DNA of 64,000 nucleotides from Flaccisagitta enflata (GCA_965153355.1 OZ231128.1:6944001-7008000), one strand, 5' to 3'. Counted from the stretch's first letter, positions 45,085 to 55,974 are shown. The notes: a model not told the origin generated them from the sequence alone. Numbers and translations are program-made.

Positions 45085-46717
45085 ATGAGTGCAATGGCCA
45101 ATACAGACGACAAGAGTACGCCTTCATCTACGCGCTCGAAAAACCAAAAAAACTAAAAATCCTTGTGGCAAGTGCGCAAAGGAATGCGTTGTTGGCAACG
45201 GTAGCAGCCTCCCATGCGGCGGAGCATGCAGTTTCTTATACCACACGGCTTGCATCGATGGTATGACGCCCAAATTCGCCAAAAATTGCGAAACGATGGC
45301 CAAAGTCCACGGCATTTCACCGTTCTTCTGCTTGATTTGCAGGAGATTCATTGATTTCTCCAACACCACCTTCAAACAGCAAGCTGACGAGATCAAAGCG
45401 GTGAAAGACGAGAGCAAAGACATCAAAGCTTTCTTCAAGGAGAAAATCAAGGATCTCGAAAATCAACTGAAGACAATCAGCCTGGAGAACAAAGTCCTCA
45501 TCGAGAAGGTTGCCAAGCTGGAGTCGAATACGGACCAGGTAAAGGAAGGAATGGTGAGGGTAGAAAAGGAGGTCAAGACGGGCATGGAAGGAACCAAAGA
45601 AGAAGTCAAGAAAGCTGTCAGCAACGAAATCAAGGAAAGGGAAGACAGAGATGCCAATGTCGTCTTTTACGGCGTCACTGAGCATGATGAGGCTGACGTT
45701 GAGATAAGGCGGGACAAGGAGAAGAAGATAGTGAAGGAAATCACAGACGCCACTGGCGTTGATATGGAAGATTCCATGGAGGTCAAGTTCAGGCTTGGCC
45801 GCTGGGATGCGGCAAAAGATAAGCCAAGGCCTCTCCTTGTCCGTATCGATGACGAGGAAAAATGGTTTGTCTCATCAGTACAGGGTGTTCAATCTCAAAG
45901 TCGGGAAAGTAAAAAGCTTACATTTCTAAACGCTATAAGTCAGTGATTTCAAACGATTTTTCTCTTGTAGTATTATGTTTGACGTTTTTTGTGTAAAAAT
46001 TTCATTGGTCTAGCTTAAATAGTTTGTCCACAACATCAATTTGAAGTAAAACAAATATTTGCAGTTGAAGCTCAAAAACTCATAACTTTATCAACATTGT
46101 TTTTCAATATTCTGCCTTAAATTTTCAAACGGCTTGATAATCGGGGCCAGATTGGTCTCAGATGTAAACATCATCAAATTATACTTAATTTGAGACCAAT
46201 CTGACATTTTTACTTCAATTTGTTTAGAAAATATAGCAATTTTAAGAGAAACTATCATGATTGAAATGAGAGTTTTTTAGCTCAAACTTTATATTTTTGT
46301 TTTACTTAAAATTGATGTTGTGGGCAAACTATTGAGGCTAGACCAATGAAATTTTTATACAAAAAACGTCAACCATATTACTACCATTGAAAAATGATTT
46401 GAAATCACTGACTGGTTGCATTTAGAAATTGAAAGTTTTTACTTTTCCGACTTTGAGATTGAACACGGGGTAATGCACGCAAGCTAGGGTCCTCTGCCAA
46501 ATGGAAGAAAGTCTACATCAATCGCGATCTGACCTGGACTCAACGCGAAGAAGCAAAGAAGAATGATGCCAAAGCATGTGATGAGGCTGATCGCAAAACC
46601 AATGATGCAAAAAACGAGGGCCGACCTGTGAAGTTCATAGCAATAGGCCCATGGGGGAAGAAGCGAGTGATAAGTGTGCCAGAGAGTCGTGGAGCGGGTC
46701 TGGATGATGGTCAATAG
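45085..46717 (+). pseudogene. LINE ORF1 (PHD finger, coiled coil, RRM-like), interrupted
   Basis: I prefer the ATG at 45085 (MSAMANTDDKSTPSSTR). A frameshift near 45155 leads into the main frame. That frame has a Cys/His cluster CGKCAKEC ... CGGAC ... YHTAC ... FFCLIC (PHD-like), then about 80 residues of heptad-rich coiled coil. Next comes DANVVFYGVTEHD ... RLGRWDAAKDKPRPLLV, the RRM-like part of LINE ORF1 proteins. At 45881 a 590 bp palindrome is inserted. The C-terminus resumes at 46473 with KLGSSAKWKKVYINRDLTW and ends with TAG at 46715. ORF1 proteins bind element RNA as a chaperone. Confidence 0.8.
45881..46470. mobile_element. TA-flanked palindromic element inside LINE ORF1
   Basis: 590 bp with ends TA|CAGGGTGTTCAATCTCAAAG and its inverse up to GAACACGGGG|TA. 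The arms are about 290 bp each. LINE coding sequence continues on both sides. Confidence 0.88.
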
Positions 46718-46758
46718 ACCACAATGATACAAGCAATATTTATTTAGATTGGGATTTC

Positions 46759-47790
46759 TTGACGGGATATGATGTATTTGCGAACGCCAAAGCCAATGAT
46801 GCGTCAAGTAGCGGAGATGTAAATAATGATGCGTCCTGTAATAATAATCATAAAAACTATGATTATGATGCGTCCTATGGTAAAAACAATAAATGCAGTG
46901 AAGGAGGCATACGTGTCCTAAATACTAATGCAAGAAGTATAATCAATAAAATCAATGAACTTAAAGCATTAGTCGCTACGAGAAATCCTGATATAATCAT
47001 TATTACTGAGTCATGGACAAACGAATCTATATCAAATGATTATCTGTATTTAAACGGCTATATGATTATTGCAAGAAAAGATAGAGAAGACACGAGTGGA
47101 GGAAGAGCAGGTGGAATTTTGGCATATGTTAAGAAAGAAATACATGCGTGGTACGAGGAATCGTACAATTATTTCACACAACATACTTCTTTCAAAATCA
47201 AATGCTAACGTAATGACATTAGTATTCATACGGTTTACTGGTCACCAAACTCGTCGTGTGATAACGATGAAAAAATGAGGAAATGGGTCCGTGATTTACG
47301 GGGACGATATATAATAGTAGGTGATTTTAATCTCCCTGATATTTGCTGGAAAACAGGTAGCGCCCGTCGAAAAGGTGAGATTCTCTACAAAGCTGCTGCA
47401 GACTCATTCCTAGAACAACATGTCGAGTGGGAAACGCACGACGGCGGAAATACGCTCAATCTTCTCTTCTCAAACACAGAAGGTATGGTTGACAGTGTGT
47501 ATGCGGATGGAAAGATTGGCAAAAGCGACCACGACATAATTGCTTTCTCAGTAAATATTGATCGTACGCCGGTTGAGTCTAACAAAGAATTTAGAAACTA
47601 TCGACGCGCAAATTGGGAAAAGATGCGTGAGCAGATGCGTATCAATTGTAACTCTCTACTTGAGGGAATGAACGTGAATCAAATGTGGAACATCATTCAT
47701 ATTCGACTGAGCAACGCCATCGATCAATGGGTGCTATTACGAGCAGTGAAGAAACGTAATGATCCAGGCTGGGTCAATGCCAAAGTATAG
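46759..47790 (+). pseudogene. LINE ORF2, APE-type endonuclease
   Basis: Endonuclease motifs in order: LNTNARSIINKINELK, PDIIIITESW, GGRAGGILAYV, then, after a frameshift at about 47190-47275, YIIVGDFNLPDICW and the terminal SDHDIIAFSV. In non-LTR elements this nuclease nicks the target to prime reverse transcription. An in-frame TAG at 47788-47790 separates it from the RT part. Confidence 0.85.
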
Positions 47791-47802
47791 CGAAGTGTTA
47801 AG

Positions 47803-49725
47803 TTGAAAAAGGAGGCGTGGGTCAAATGGAAGCAGTCAAAAACAGAATTAGCAAAATCCATGTACAAGAAGGCGGAAAAAGCTGAGAAAAAATTTGTAGA
47901 TAAACGGAAAAAGGCTTACGAAAAAAGCATAATTGACAATCGGAAAACCAATCCAAAATTATTTTTCTCCCACATCAACAGCGCGAAGAAGGCTCGCGAC
48001 AAGACCGGCCCTCTTCTACGTGATGATGGAACAATGACAGCTGACCCTAAAGAACAAGCCGACTTGTTTAGTCGGTTTTTCTCATCCGTCTTTACAAGAA
48101 GCGACAAAGAGCCGCCAATCCTCGAACACAACCCTGATGTGCCTCTTCTTGAAGACGTATATATTTCGGAAGAACGAGTAATGAATACAATAGATGGACT
48201 CAAGGAAGGAACCGCGGCAGGACCGGACGGCGTGTCAACCAAAGTTTTAAAGGAGCTAAAATCCGAGCTTGCGCGTCCATTGGAAATTCTATTCAAGAAA
48301 TTGTTAGAAGCGAAACAAATTCCGGATGAATGGAGAAAGGCCCACATCACCGCCATTTACAAGAATAAGGGTAAGCGATCAGATCCCGGCAATTATAGAG
48401 GAGTAAGCCTCACATGCATTGTTGGTAAAGTTCTTGAACGTATTATAAAAGAGGATATGACTGACCACATTGAAAAGAACAATCTGCTTAATAATTCGCA
48501 ACATGGTTTTCGAAGTGGCAGATCTTGCCAAACAAACCTAATCGAGTATTTGGATCAGACAACTAAATGGCTTGATGAAGGGAAGAATTTCGATGTAATA
48601 TATTTTGACTTTGCAAAAGCGTTCGATAAAGTCTGCCATCGCAGACTTATTGAAAAGCTTAAGAGCTTTGGAATAGCGGGCAATTTGCTGAAATGGATCG
48701 AAGATTGGTTGTCGGGGAGAAAGCAGCGTGTCGTTCTAGAAGGCAATTTCTCCAAATGGGCAGAAGTTCTCAGTAGTGTACTACAAGGTTATGTGCTTGG
48801 CGCAATTCTGTTTAATATGTTTATAAATGACATTGACACAGCGACCCTTTACGCGCTGTTGTGGAAGTTTGCCGACGATACGAAAATGGCGATGTTTGTT
48901 GAAAACAAAGAAGATGCGCGGAAGATGCAAGAAGACATCGACAACCTCAACAGGTGGGCCACTAATTGGGAAATGTCCTTTAACACAAGCAAATGCAAAG
49001 TGATGCACTTTGGAAATAGTAACCAAAAATTTGCCTACTATATGAATGGTTGTGAACTGGAGAAAGTTTCAAAGGAAAAGGATCTTGGAGTCTGGGTACA
49101 CCAGTCGATGAAGCCGGCAACACAATGTGATGCAGCTGCAAGAAAGGCAAATTTTACCCTGGGGCAGATCCTCCGTTCCTTCCATTATCGTAAGACAAAT
49201 TACCTGGTCCCGTTATTCAAAACGTTTGTCAGGCCTCAGCTTGAATATTCGGTTGCAGCATGGAACCCGTGGCTACAAAAAGACATCGACACCTTAGAGA
49301 AAGTACAAAAGCAATTAATTTGTTCCATCTCCGATAAAAAGGGTGACAACTACGACCAGAGACTAAAAAAAGGCCGGTCTAACATCACTAGAGGAACGTC
49401 GACGTCGTGACAACCAAATCCAAGCATTTTAAGCGATCAAGGGAATTAGCCGAGTAAAGTCCGACGAATGGTTTTCATTCAAAGATCTGGAAAATACTAG
49501 ATCCACGCTAGCAAACACGACGGTGAGGGAATCGGGCAAAGTAAAGAAAAATCACGTCATGAACATCCCAGCATGCCGCCTCGACATAAGAAAATATTTC
49601 TATAACAATAGAGTGGTGAATGAATGGAACAATCTCCCGGAGAATACATAGAACGCAAAATCGACAAATCAGTTTGAGAACCTATACGACTGTAACGCCA
49701 AAAAAAACAAATCAAACTTTGGATG
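47803..49725 (+). pseudogene. LINE ORF2, reverse transcriptase
   Basis: Same frame as the endonuclease, after the stop. Motifs: GTAAGPDGVSTKVLKEL, PGNYRGVSLTCIVGKVLE, NSQHGFRSGRSC, FDFAKAFDKVCH, QGYVLGAILFNMFINDI (usual SVLGP altered to YVLGA) and the catalytic KFADDTKM. The frame runs to 49410; a frameshift near 49370 leads to the C-terminal YFYNNRVVNEWNNLP region with another stop, ending about 49725. The core is well preserved, so decay is modest. Confidence 0.88.
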
Positions 49726-49880
49726 AAAGCTGATACCGACTCAAGGAACTTGATCATTTATAACCTTCAGATATCATCCACAACGAATCACGACAATGAA
49801 TTCCTTACCATCTGGGCACGTCCGCCTGCCATCGAGGATTATCGCTACTACTACTACTACTACATAATTTTGAGTAAAAA

Positions 49881-50340
49881 TGTAGTAAGCCCCATAAGAG
49901 GCTCCTCAAAAATTTGATTGAATGACCCCATTACGTTAAGACAATGTAATTTCTTTAAGAATCAAATTAAAATAGCCAGATTTGTCTTCAAACATGGATA
50001 ATGATCTTTTTTTATGTATCTCAAGAAAAAACAATAATAATTGTAATATTCATGCTTTTACACGAAGCAAATTTGATTTTTCCTCTGATTTTTCAAAGTA
50101 TAAGGTTGTTTATCCCATTAAATTGTCATAAAAAGCCTCAATTTTTTCAAAAATCACGAAAAATTAAAACTGATGCAAAAGAGGGGTCACTTGATATCCA
50201 TTTATGACCAACATGCTCATTTAAGCTCAATTTTTACAAAAATGACAACGGTGTATTGATGTAGATTTCTGTAAAAATGCCGTTCTTAAGTAAAACTTCA
50301 TAAGCTTTCACCATATTTTAAAATCATGTGGAAGCTAAAT
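49881..50340. other. AT-rich sequence between LINE and DIRS RT
   Basis: No coding or repeat boundary resolved. It is probably part of another insertion, since DIRS RT sequence stops near 50345. Confidence 0.4.
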
Positions 50341-50344
50341 CACA

Positions 50345-50900
50345 AGAGCCACTGCTATGAAATTTTGCATGATTAAATGGTAGATTATTTGCTTTGAAAC
50401 AAAAAAATCCAGATTTCCAAATGTGATTACTTTGGGCATAATAGAGATTTTGCTGGTTGCAGTTGCTTTTGAAAACAGGGTACAAGACTGAAGGAATTGC
50501 TTTTGACCTCCAGTGTCTCACCAACTCGCGAAATATTTTAGTAAAGAGCCAAGGCATGTCGGCAAGACCCAGCAGACCACAAACAAATCTGCAATAAGTC
50601 AATTTTCCATCCAGAATCAATTTGAAACCCATGTAGGTCTTGAAATCCTTATGGAGCTTCACATGATGGTATCCGTCTTTGAAATCAAAGACGAATAGCC
50701 ACCCTTTCTCTCTAAGAAAGTTGAGTGCCACTTTGTAGTCGTCTAATTTGAACTTTGGTGCCACCACATAATCATTCAGAATTCCACAATCCAGCACCAG
50801 ACGATTTTTCTTAGGCTGAATGACCACGTGTAATAGTAACACGCAGTATGGTTTTTCCTGTACCACCTCAACCTTGCCTAATTTTACCAATAAAGGCGGC
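50345..50900 (-). pseudogene. DIRS reverse transcriptase core
   Basis: The frame starts VEVVQEKPYCV, then QPKKNRLVLDCGILNDYV (RT motif 2/A region), WLFVFDFKDGYHHVKLHKDF with the first catalytic Asp, and LLGLADMPWLFTKIFREL. Where the YLDD-type box is expected the sequence is Y-P-V-F followed by KSNCNQQNLYYAQ, so the catalytic Asp pair is missing, apparently by a small deletion. The domain then fades toward 50345. Its N-terminal part is at 51394-51924. Confidence 0.82.
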
Positions 50901-50945
50901 TAATCGCCGTAGGAAAAAAGTCGTAAATGCTGAGAGAAAAAACAA

Positions 50946-51116
50946 GAGTTGCGGACAGATGGACAGGGGCATCCAACCCCCATCCACACCCCAACCTCAA
51001 CCCCCACACACAAGCATCTAGACCCCTTGTTTTTCCACTTTTCCACTCGAACGGACAAACAGACCAACAGACCGATGGATTGACTGACGGACAAAGCCTC
51101 TCATAGAGTCTAGAGT
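50946..51116 (+). mobile_element. Family A element, 5' end shortened
   Basis: CAAGAGTTGCGGACAGATGG with ACAGGGGCATCC, then GACGGACAAAGCCTCTCATA and a decayed end. It sits within the DIRS pol. Confidence 0.7.
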
Positions 51117-51393
51117 TGAAATGAGAGTTAGACTGTGCTGCCAGGATGCACAATTATCACCTGGAACATTTCAAAGTTCGATTAGACTTCAACTAACTTG
51201 ATTTCTCGTTTTTGGGAAAAAAGCGAAAAAATAAAAAATCATAGCTCCAAAACTATCGATCGCACAGAATTCTGCTTTGCGTCATCTTTAAGAGGAGAAT
51301 TAGCTCTTTCTTAGCTATCAATTTCATGCGTAGCATCATTCGGGCCCAAAAACTGATCAACTTTTGCAAACGACTCATGAGAAAAGGGGAAAA

Positions 51394-51924
51394 TCAATTT
51401 CCGCAGTAGGTTTCAAAAAGCCGAAGGTATTCTTCGACTTTTTTCCAAATCAGATTCCTTATCTCTTGTACTGCCCATGTCTGATGTTTGTAAAAAGAAC
51501 CGTTATTTTTCCTCTCCAGCGGTGGAACTGGAGCGTTAAATATAGAGAAATGACCCTCTCTCAACACTTTCATCATAAATTGGGAGGCTCCAATAGACTC
51601 AAAAAACTGTATACACTCCGAACTGCTCAGTCGACAATTTACATTACACTCTTCAAAACTACTCAAACACTCTTCATTCAGAATTTCACAGTCTTTTCCA
51701 ACCTGGAAAACGTCATTAAATTTATTCTTTATATCCAAGGCTACTTCCTTTCTCTGCTCCTCCGTTACATCCCCACCATCTCGCAACTTACTATTGCCTA
51801 TTCTGGTCGACCGCTCCGTATTGCGGGACTGCTGCTGCTGCTGGCGCAACTGCACCGCCATTGTTATTGTAGTTACCTCGACGCGGCAACCTGCGGAGAT
51901 TTCTGGCCGGACAACCGTAGTCAT
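51394..51924 (-). pseudogene. DIRS pol, N-terminal part
   Basis: Open frame starting within the zinc-knuckle coding region in another phase. The later part has VPPLERKNNGSFYKHQTWAV, typical of the region just before RT in DIRS-like pol. The sequence 51117-51393 that should link it to the RT core is degenerate. Confidence 0.65.
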
Positions 51925-51993
51925 TTGCGTAGTGAGTCACTGAGCCGCAGGAGAAACAACTCCCTCTTTTTGCGTATCCGTTTTGGCCACTAA
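51790..51993 (-). pseudogene. DIRS zinc-knuckle segment
   Basis: The frame has CFSCGSVTHYANDYGC, a CCHC-type knuckle with spacing C-x2-C-x4-H-x6-C rather than the usual final x4. A GNYNNNGGAVAPAAAAVP tail follows, to a stop at 51790. It overlaps the start of pol in another frame. It is separated from the gag body by the internal repeat B1-A2. Confidence 0.75.
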
Positions 51994-52041
51994 GGGAGAT
52001 TCAAGAAACTTCTACAAAACCAGCAAGGGCGGGATGGCTGG

Positions 52042-52134
52042 GCTAGGATGACAATCTAAGTGAAGATTTTTGTTTTGCAACTACGTCATTCACAAATTCT
52101 TCCCTCGTTACTCTCTCTGTAAAACTTCCATATT
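52042..52134 (-). repeat. DIRS internal repeat A2
   Basis: 93 bp (GCTAGGATGACAATCTAAGT at the left edge) nearly identical to A1 at 53270-53363. By eye two or three mismatches. Confidence 0.9.
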
Positions 52135-52212
52135 GCCTTCACAATACTTCAGTTTTACACAGAATAATTTGTGAAAAACACAGGCTGTATAGTCATCTAG
52201 CGGTCTAAGAAA
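52135..52212 (-). repeat. DIRS internal repeat B1
   Basis: About 78 bp matching B2 at 37275-37327 plus 40773-40816. It lacks the family A insertion present in B2, so it is the empty site for that insertion. Confidence 0.85.
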
Positions 52213-53167
52213 ATTCAAAGAAAAAAGAAAAGGGAATATGATTAACCCTTACTGACCAAAAGGAACGAAAACTGCCGCGGCTCTCGCGTCGTCCCCTGTA
52301 GCTGCCGTAAGACTTGCGCGACTCGGCGGTCTTCTTGCCGTCCAATTCGGAAGTCGCCGCCTTCCAAACGCGGTCGTATTTGGCTGCGCTGCTGCTGGAA
52401 GAAGAAGCAATTCTCTCGAAAATTGTAGCCGCGCCCCAGCCGCCCGGCAGTTTGTCCGCTCGCTCGATCCTCTCCATACGCAAATCCACCACTTTGTCCA
52501 GCCGATCCAATGACTCAGCGGCGGCTGCGGCATCTCCCTCGCTAATCTTCCTCCTAGCTTCTTTGGAACTTGCTCGTATTTTGGCGAACGCCGCAAACTG
52601 CGCCCTGGCTCCTTCCAAAGACAGCGCCGCTCCTCTAGCCAACAATGATGATTCTCTCTGTTCCCGCTTCAAACAATCAAATTCTTGCGCCTGTGCGGCA
52701 ACTCCAGACCCCGAATGAGCGAAGAGAGAGCCTATCTCTTGTTTCAACGACGCCGTGACGCGCCGGGCGATTCTCAGCTCCTGACTATCTTTGTCTTCCA
52801 ATGATACCTTTCTGTCGTTAGAACCGCCTGACTTTGATAGGGGTGAACGGCTGCGTAGCCTTGGCTCCATCGATGTTCTCCCCCTACAAAGATTGCCGTT
52901 CGAATCTTTGCCTTTATCACCGAAGCGAAACACCGTTGACTTTACCATGGGATCTTTGAGCTTCCTCGATCCAGAAGACGTGCCCATGTACGCGTTTTCG
53001 TCGCCGGTTCTGGAGGCGCCTACGTGATCCTGTTCTCCTTCGGGAATGCCGTCTTGAGAGCACTCCGACAAAAAGGACAAATCGGACTCTCCGTAGTAGT
53101 CCTCTCAATCATCGCACGACTCCTCGTAGTCTAGATTGTTGTAGTCATCGTCTTCGTAGGCCGCCAT
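52205..53167 (-). pseudogene. gag: DIRS Gag-like protein, one premature stop
   Basis: From ATG at 53167 (MAAYEDDDYNNLDYEESC) the frame is open except for a TGA at 53107-53105 (codon 21). The N-terminus is very acidic. The middle is Ala/Glu/Arg-rich and helical (SLEGARAQFAAFAKIRASSK; DLRMERIERADKL), then GGWGAATIFERIASSSSSS. The C-terminus is Arg/Gly/Ser-rich (GSYRGRRESRGSFRSF). Coding similarity ends near 52250, where the internal repeat begins at a GTAAGG sequence that could be a splice donor. The role by analogy is the structural shell protein. Confidence 0.75.
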
Positions 53168-53269
53168 TGTGAAGAAAAGAATTTTGTAACGGCGAAGGAA
53201 AAAGAATTATTAAGTTGAGCTCCAAAAAATTTAAATCTGAGACAAACTTAGATAAGCCAACCGTTTTAC

Positions 53270-53363
53270 GCTAGGATGACAATCTAAGTGAAGATTTTTG
53301 TTTTGCAACTATGTCATTCACAAATTCTTCCCTCGTCACTCTCTCTGTAAAACTTCCATATTA
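53270..53363 (-). repeat. DIRS terminal repeat A1
   Basis: Nearly identical to 52042-52134. It ends at the shared TTCCATATTA, beyond which is family B sequence. Confidence 0.88.
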
Positions 53364-53536
53364 TTAAATGGAAATTTCACAATTTTCTTGTTTTTTGGTC
53401 AATTCTCCATGTTATTCAATGAGAAATTTGCATTTTGCCAATTTTCCATGTTATTCAATGGGAATTTGAGGATTGAAAGCTTAGGGTGGGACGGACGGAC
53501 AGACGGACAGATGTACAGAAATTCACCCCTGTGTCC
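53364..53536 (+). mobile_element. Family B fragment flanking the DIRS element
   Basis: CCATGTTATTCAATG-type units as in 21764-22315, then (GGAC)n and AAATTCACCCCTGTGTCC. The family end resumes at 55323-55364 (TGTCCTACAGGACGTCGGCC, then CACTGCCCAAAA) after a LINE insertion. Similar units also lie just left of the DIRS (37204-37264), so the DIRS may have landed in this family B copy. Confidence 0.7.
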
Positions 53537-53543
53537 CCCCTGT

Positions 53544-54200
53544 GTTACAATAGATAGTAACCTCAGCTGGGAAAAACATTGTACAAATGTTGCTAATAAG
53601 ATTTCAAGAAATAACAGTGTCATAAATAGAATGAAAAACTTGCTCCCGCCCCAAACACTAAAGATACTCCACCATTCATTCATTCAGCCACATGTGCAAT
53701 ATGGGCTTCCAGCATGGGGAGGTTGCAATGCCCAAAATAGAAAAAGAATTACAACTATCCAAAAAAGAGCCATAAGAACAATTACAAAATCTTATTTCTT
53801 AGCACACACTGAGCCACGAATGAAAGAGCTTGGCCTGCTAAAATTTGATGATTTATATGAGCAACAATGCTTGATGCTAACCCATGACTGCTATTTTCAA
53901 AGAGCACCCAAAATGATTACCAACTTAATTAGTAGGCAGAATTCTGAGTACAATCTAAGAGGACAGGCTCAAAATCCCCTTTATCTAAAAATTCCCGAAA
54001 TCCCAAAAAAATCCAGGGCAGCTTGTAACAGCTTCAGTGTCAAAGCTCCAGTACAATGGAATAATACTCCAATGGAGTTAAGGCAAATTAAACAAAAGCC
54101 ACTCTTTAAGAGGAAAATAAAAAAGGCGATTCTCAATAGTTATGATCATAAAACTGATTGTTATAATCCCAGATGCAAAGATAGAAAACACCATGCTTAA
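53544..54200 (+). pseudogene. LINE ORF2 C-terminal remnant
   Basis: Uninterrupted frame from the truncation point to a natural stop at 54200. It has TIDSNLSWEKHCTNVANKIS, HHSFIQPHVQYGLPAWGG, RITTIQKRAIRTITKS, HTEPRMKELGLLKFDDLY and SFSVKAPVQWNNTPMEL, the standard region downstream of RT in CR1/L2/Crack elements. No RT catalytic motifs are included. The lack of stops suggests a young insertion. Confidence 0.85.
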
Positions 54201-55150
54201 AGCTACTTAAACATAAGCCTACTTAGTCAGGTTTTTGGTTAGGTTAGGTTAGGGTTTCGCTAGCTTAGGTTTTGTTAGGTATAAATAGGCCAAATGATTT
54301 TTTCTTTCTATTTCCTACTCACAATAAGCTCGTTTAAACTAACATTTTCTGATATTTTAGCTATCAGGATGCACGCATCTTGATGGCACCCCGACAGTTC
54401 CTGGTCTTCACGGGCCATGTCCTGTCAAACTGTAAGCCCTCTTGTCATATCATGAAACTCAGTTTGTCCGAGTAAAAGTAAACTCAAGTGGGTGTCCTGA
54501 ATGGGACAGACTATCCCCTGCTATACCTGTTTGTTCTTTCAAACAGCGTCCCTAGCAGGTCATCATTTAAACGGTACAGTAACAGAAAACTATGTTGTTG
54601 ATCTTCATGTGATTCAAATATTGATTGGTATCTGTGTCTATCCTCATTCATTCCTTTGCTTTTATTGCAATTATAATCTTCATTGGAAAGATGGTCTAGA
54701 AAGCTGTGTACAAAACTGAATTGAGACTTATCACACCATATCATATATGACTACTGCACACTGTTGCTCCCCCATGAAGCCGGGGATCTTCCTGCGGGTG
54801 CTTTTTCTGGCCTTTTTCTATCTTTCCTCCTCAGGAACACCTGCTCTGACATCGCTTCACCACAGACCCAAAGAAAAGTAACATCCAATTACCAACATCC
54901 AACAACCAACTCTCTTGTGAATCCTAAATACTTGTAACCTAGTATTTAGTACTCCTTATTGTTACATGGTAACATATACCATCTTTGGATAACTATTTAT
55001 TCGACTTTTTGTTGTTAATGCTTTTACCTAACGTATTTGTACGTTTTTGTTATGTATATTGATTGAATTTTCTTTTGTCAAATTTTTTGTAAAAGAATAC
55101 CAATTAATGAAAATTTTGTACTATGAGGGCTATCTAGAGCAAGCCCGTCG

Positions 55151-55203
55151 GTAATTTGGAAAAGAAAAATTGTATCGTAATTTGGAAAAGAAAAATTGTA
55201 TCG
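55151..55203. repeat. 26 bp tandem duplication
   Basis: GTAATTTGGAAAAGAAAAAT plus TGTATC occurs twice in a row, inside the LINE 3' region. Confidence 0.93.
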
Positions 55204-55364
55204 TAACTAGACCTAGACATTGGAGGCTTAGTCATAGTCCTCCCCGACAAAACATTATACTCCTCAATCTTAACCACTGTTCATGTTGGGAAATAAACTG
55301 TTTGATTTTTGATTTGATTTTTTGTCCTACAGGACGTCGGCCCTTTGGGGTCACTGCCCAAAAA

Positions 55365-55819
55365 CCACGCTTCAAAAAAACTTATATTTTGCCATTTTTT
55401 TGTTTTGCGTATTGTGGGGAGAAAAAGGCCAAAAAAGATTGAAGTCCTGAGCAGTCAACTGTCTAATTTTGTTTGAAAAAAAATCTGTTTTTCTCTAAAT
55501 AAACTTTTTTTCACCTACTCAAAATGTATGTCCAATGTACATTACAAAGTGCAACGTCCCTGCACTAAATAGATTTACTTATGAATAGAGATAAACGATG
55601 ATAGATAAAAGTAGATTAGATTTAAAATCCAAAGACACGCAAAACACAGTTAGAAAGTCTTTTTTCCTAAGGCAATGTCCACCAGTCCTCAGGGTGAATT
55701 CTATTGTTTCACTCAACATTAGGGACTCTAAAATAAAACAGTTTGGTCTAAATGTGAGAGGGTCGATTCTAGTGTCAGCGCTTTTTGACTTACTGTTGTC
55801 AGAATCCAGCTAGAATTTT
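55365..55819. other. Unassigned AT-rich sequence
   Basis: No supportable gene or repeat boundary. Confidence 0.4.
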
Positions 55820-55974
55820 TTAGTCGCGGACACGCGACTTTACACCTTGCCATGTCGGTCCGTCGGTCCGTCGGTCCGTCCATCCGACCGTCACATTTCT
55901 GAATTGCAAGCGTTTTTTTGCATTACCGCCCCTGCCCAACCTACCGCGACTGCCCTGCCGTGTATCCGGCTTTG
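55820..55974 (-). mobile_element. Family A element, complete
   Basis: TTAGTCGCGGACACGCGACT, (GTCC)n, CCCCTGCCCAACCTACCGCG and CCGTGTATCCGGCTTTG. Confidence 0.85.

Larger units (their letters stand above)
44988..49880 (+). mobile_element. CR1/Jockey-group LINE, decayed
   Basis: ORF1 with a PHD-type finger, coiled coil and RRM-like region; ORF2 with an APE-type endonuclease and reverse transcriptase; then a (TAC)n tail at 49845-49863, as in non-LTR elements with microsatellite 3' ends. It lies inside the DIRS pol region and is broken by frameshifts, a stop and a palindromic insertion. Confidence 0.85.
37265..53363 (-). mobile_element. DIRS-order retrotransposon with split direct repeats, inactivated
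   Basis: Read on the minus strand the order is terminal repeat A1 (53363-53270), gag body (53167-52250), internal repeat B1-A2 (52212-52042), zinc knuckle, reverse transcriptase, RNase H, tyrosine recombinase, terminal repeat B2 (40816-40773 plus 37327-37265). This A1 / B1A2 / B2 arrangement defines the PAT/Ngaro-type members of the order, which integrate by a tyrosine recombinase. Both outer ends share TTCCATATTA (plus strand). Later insertions account for most of the 16 kb. Stops, frameshifts and loss of the RT catalytic box make this copy dead. Confidence 0.82.
53537..55322 (+). mobile_element. 5'-truncated LINE (L2/Crack-like), with target duplication
   Basis: It interrupts a family B terminal hairpin. 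TGTCC occurs at 53532-53536 and again at 55323-55327, a 5 bp target duplication. It holds the C-terminal part of ORF2, then about 1.1 kb of 3' sequence ending in AATAAACTGTTTGATTTTTG and a (TTTGA)n-like tail. Confidence 0.82.
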
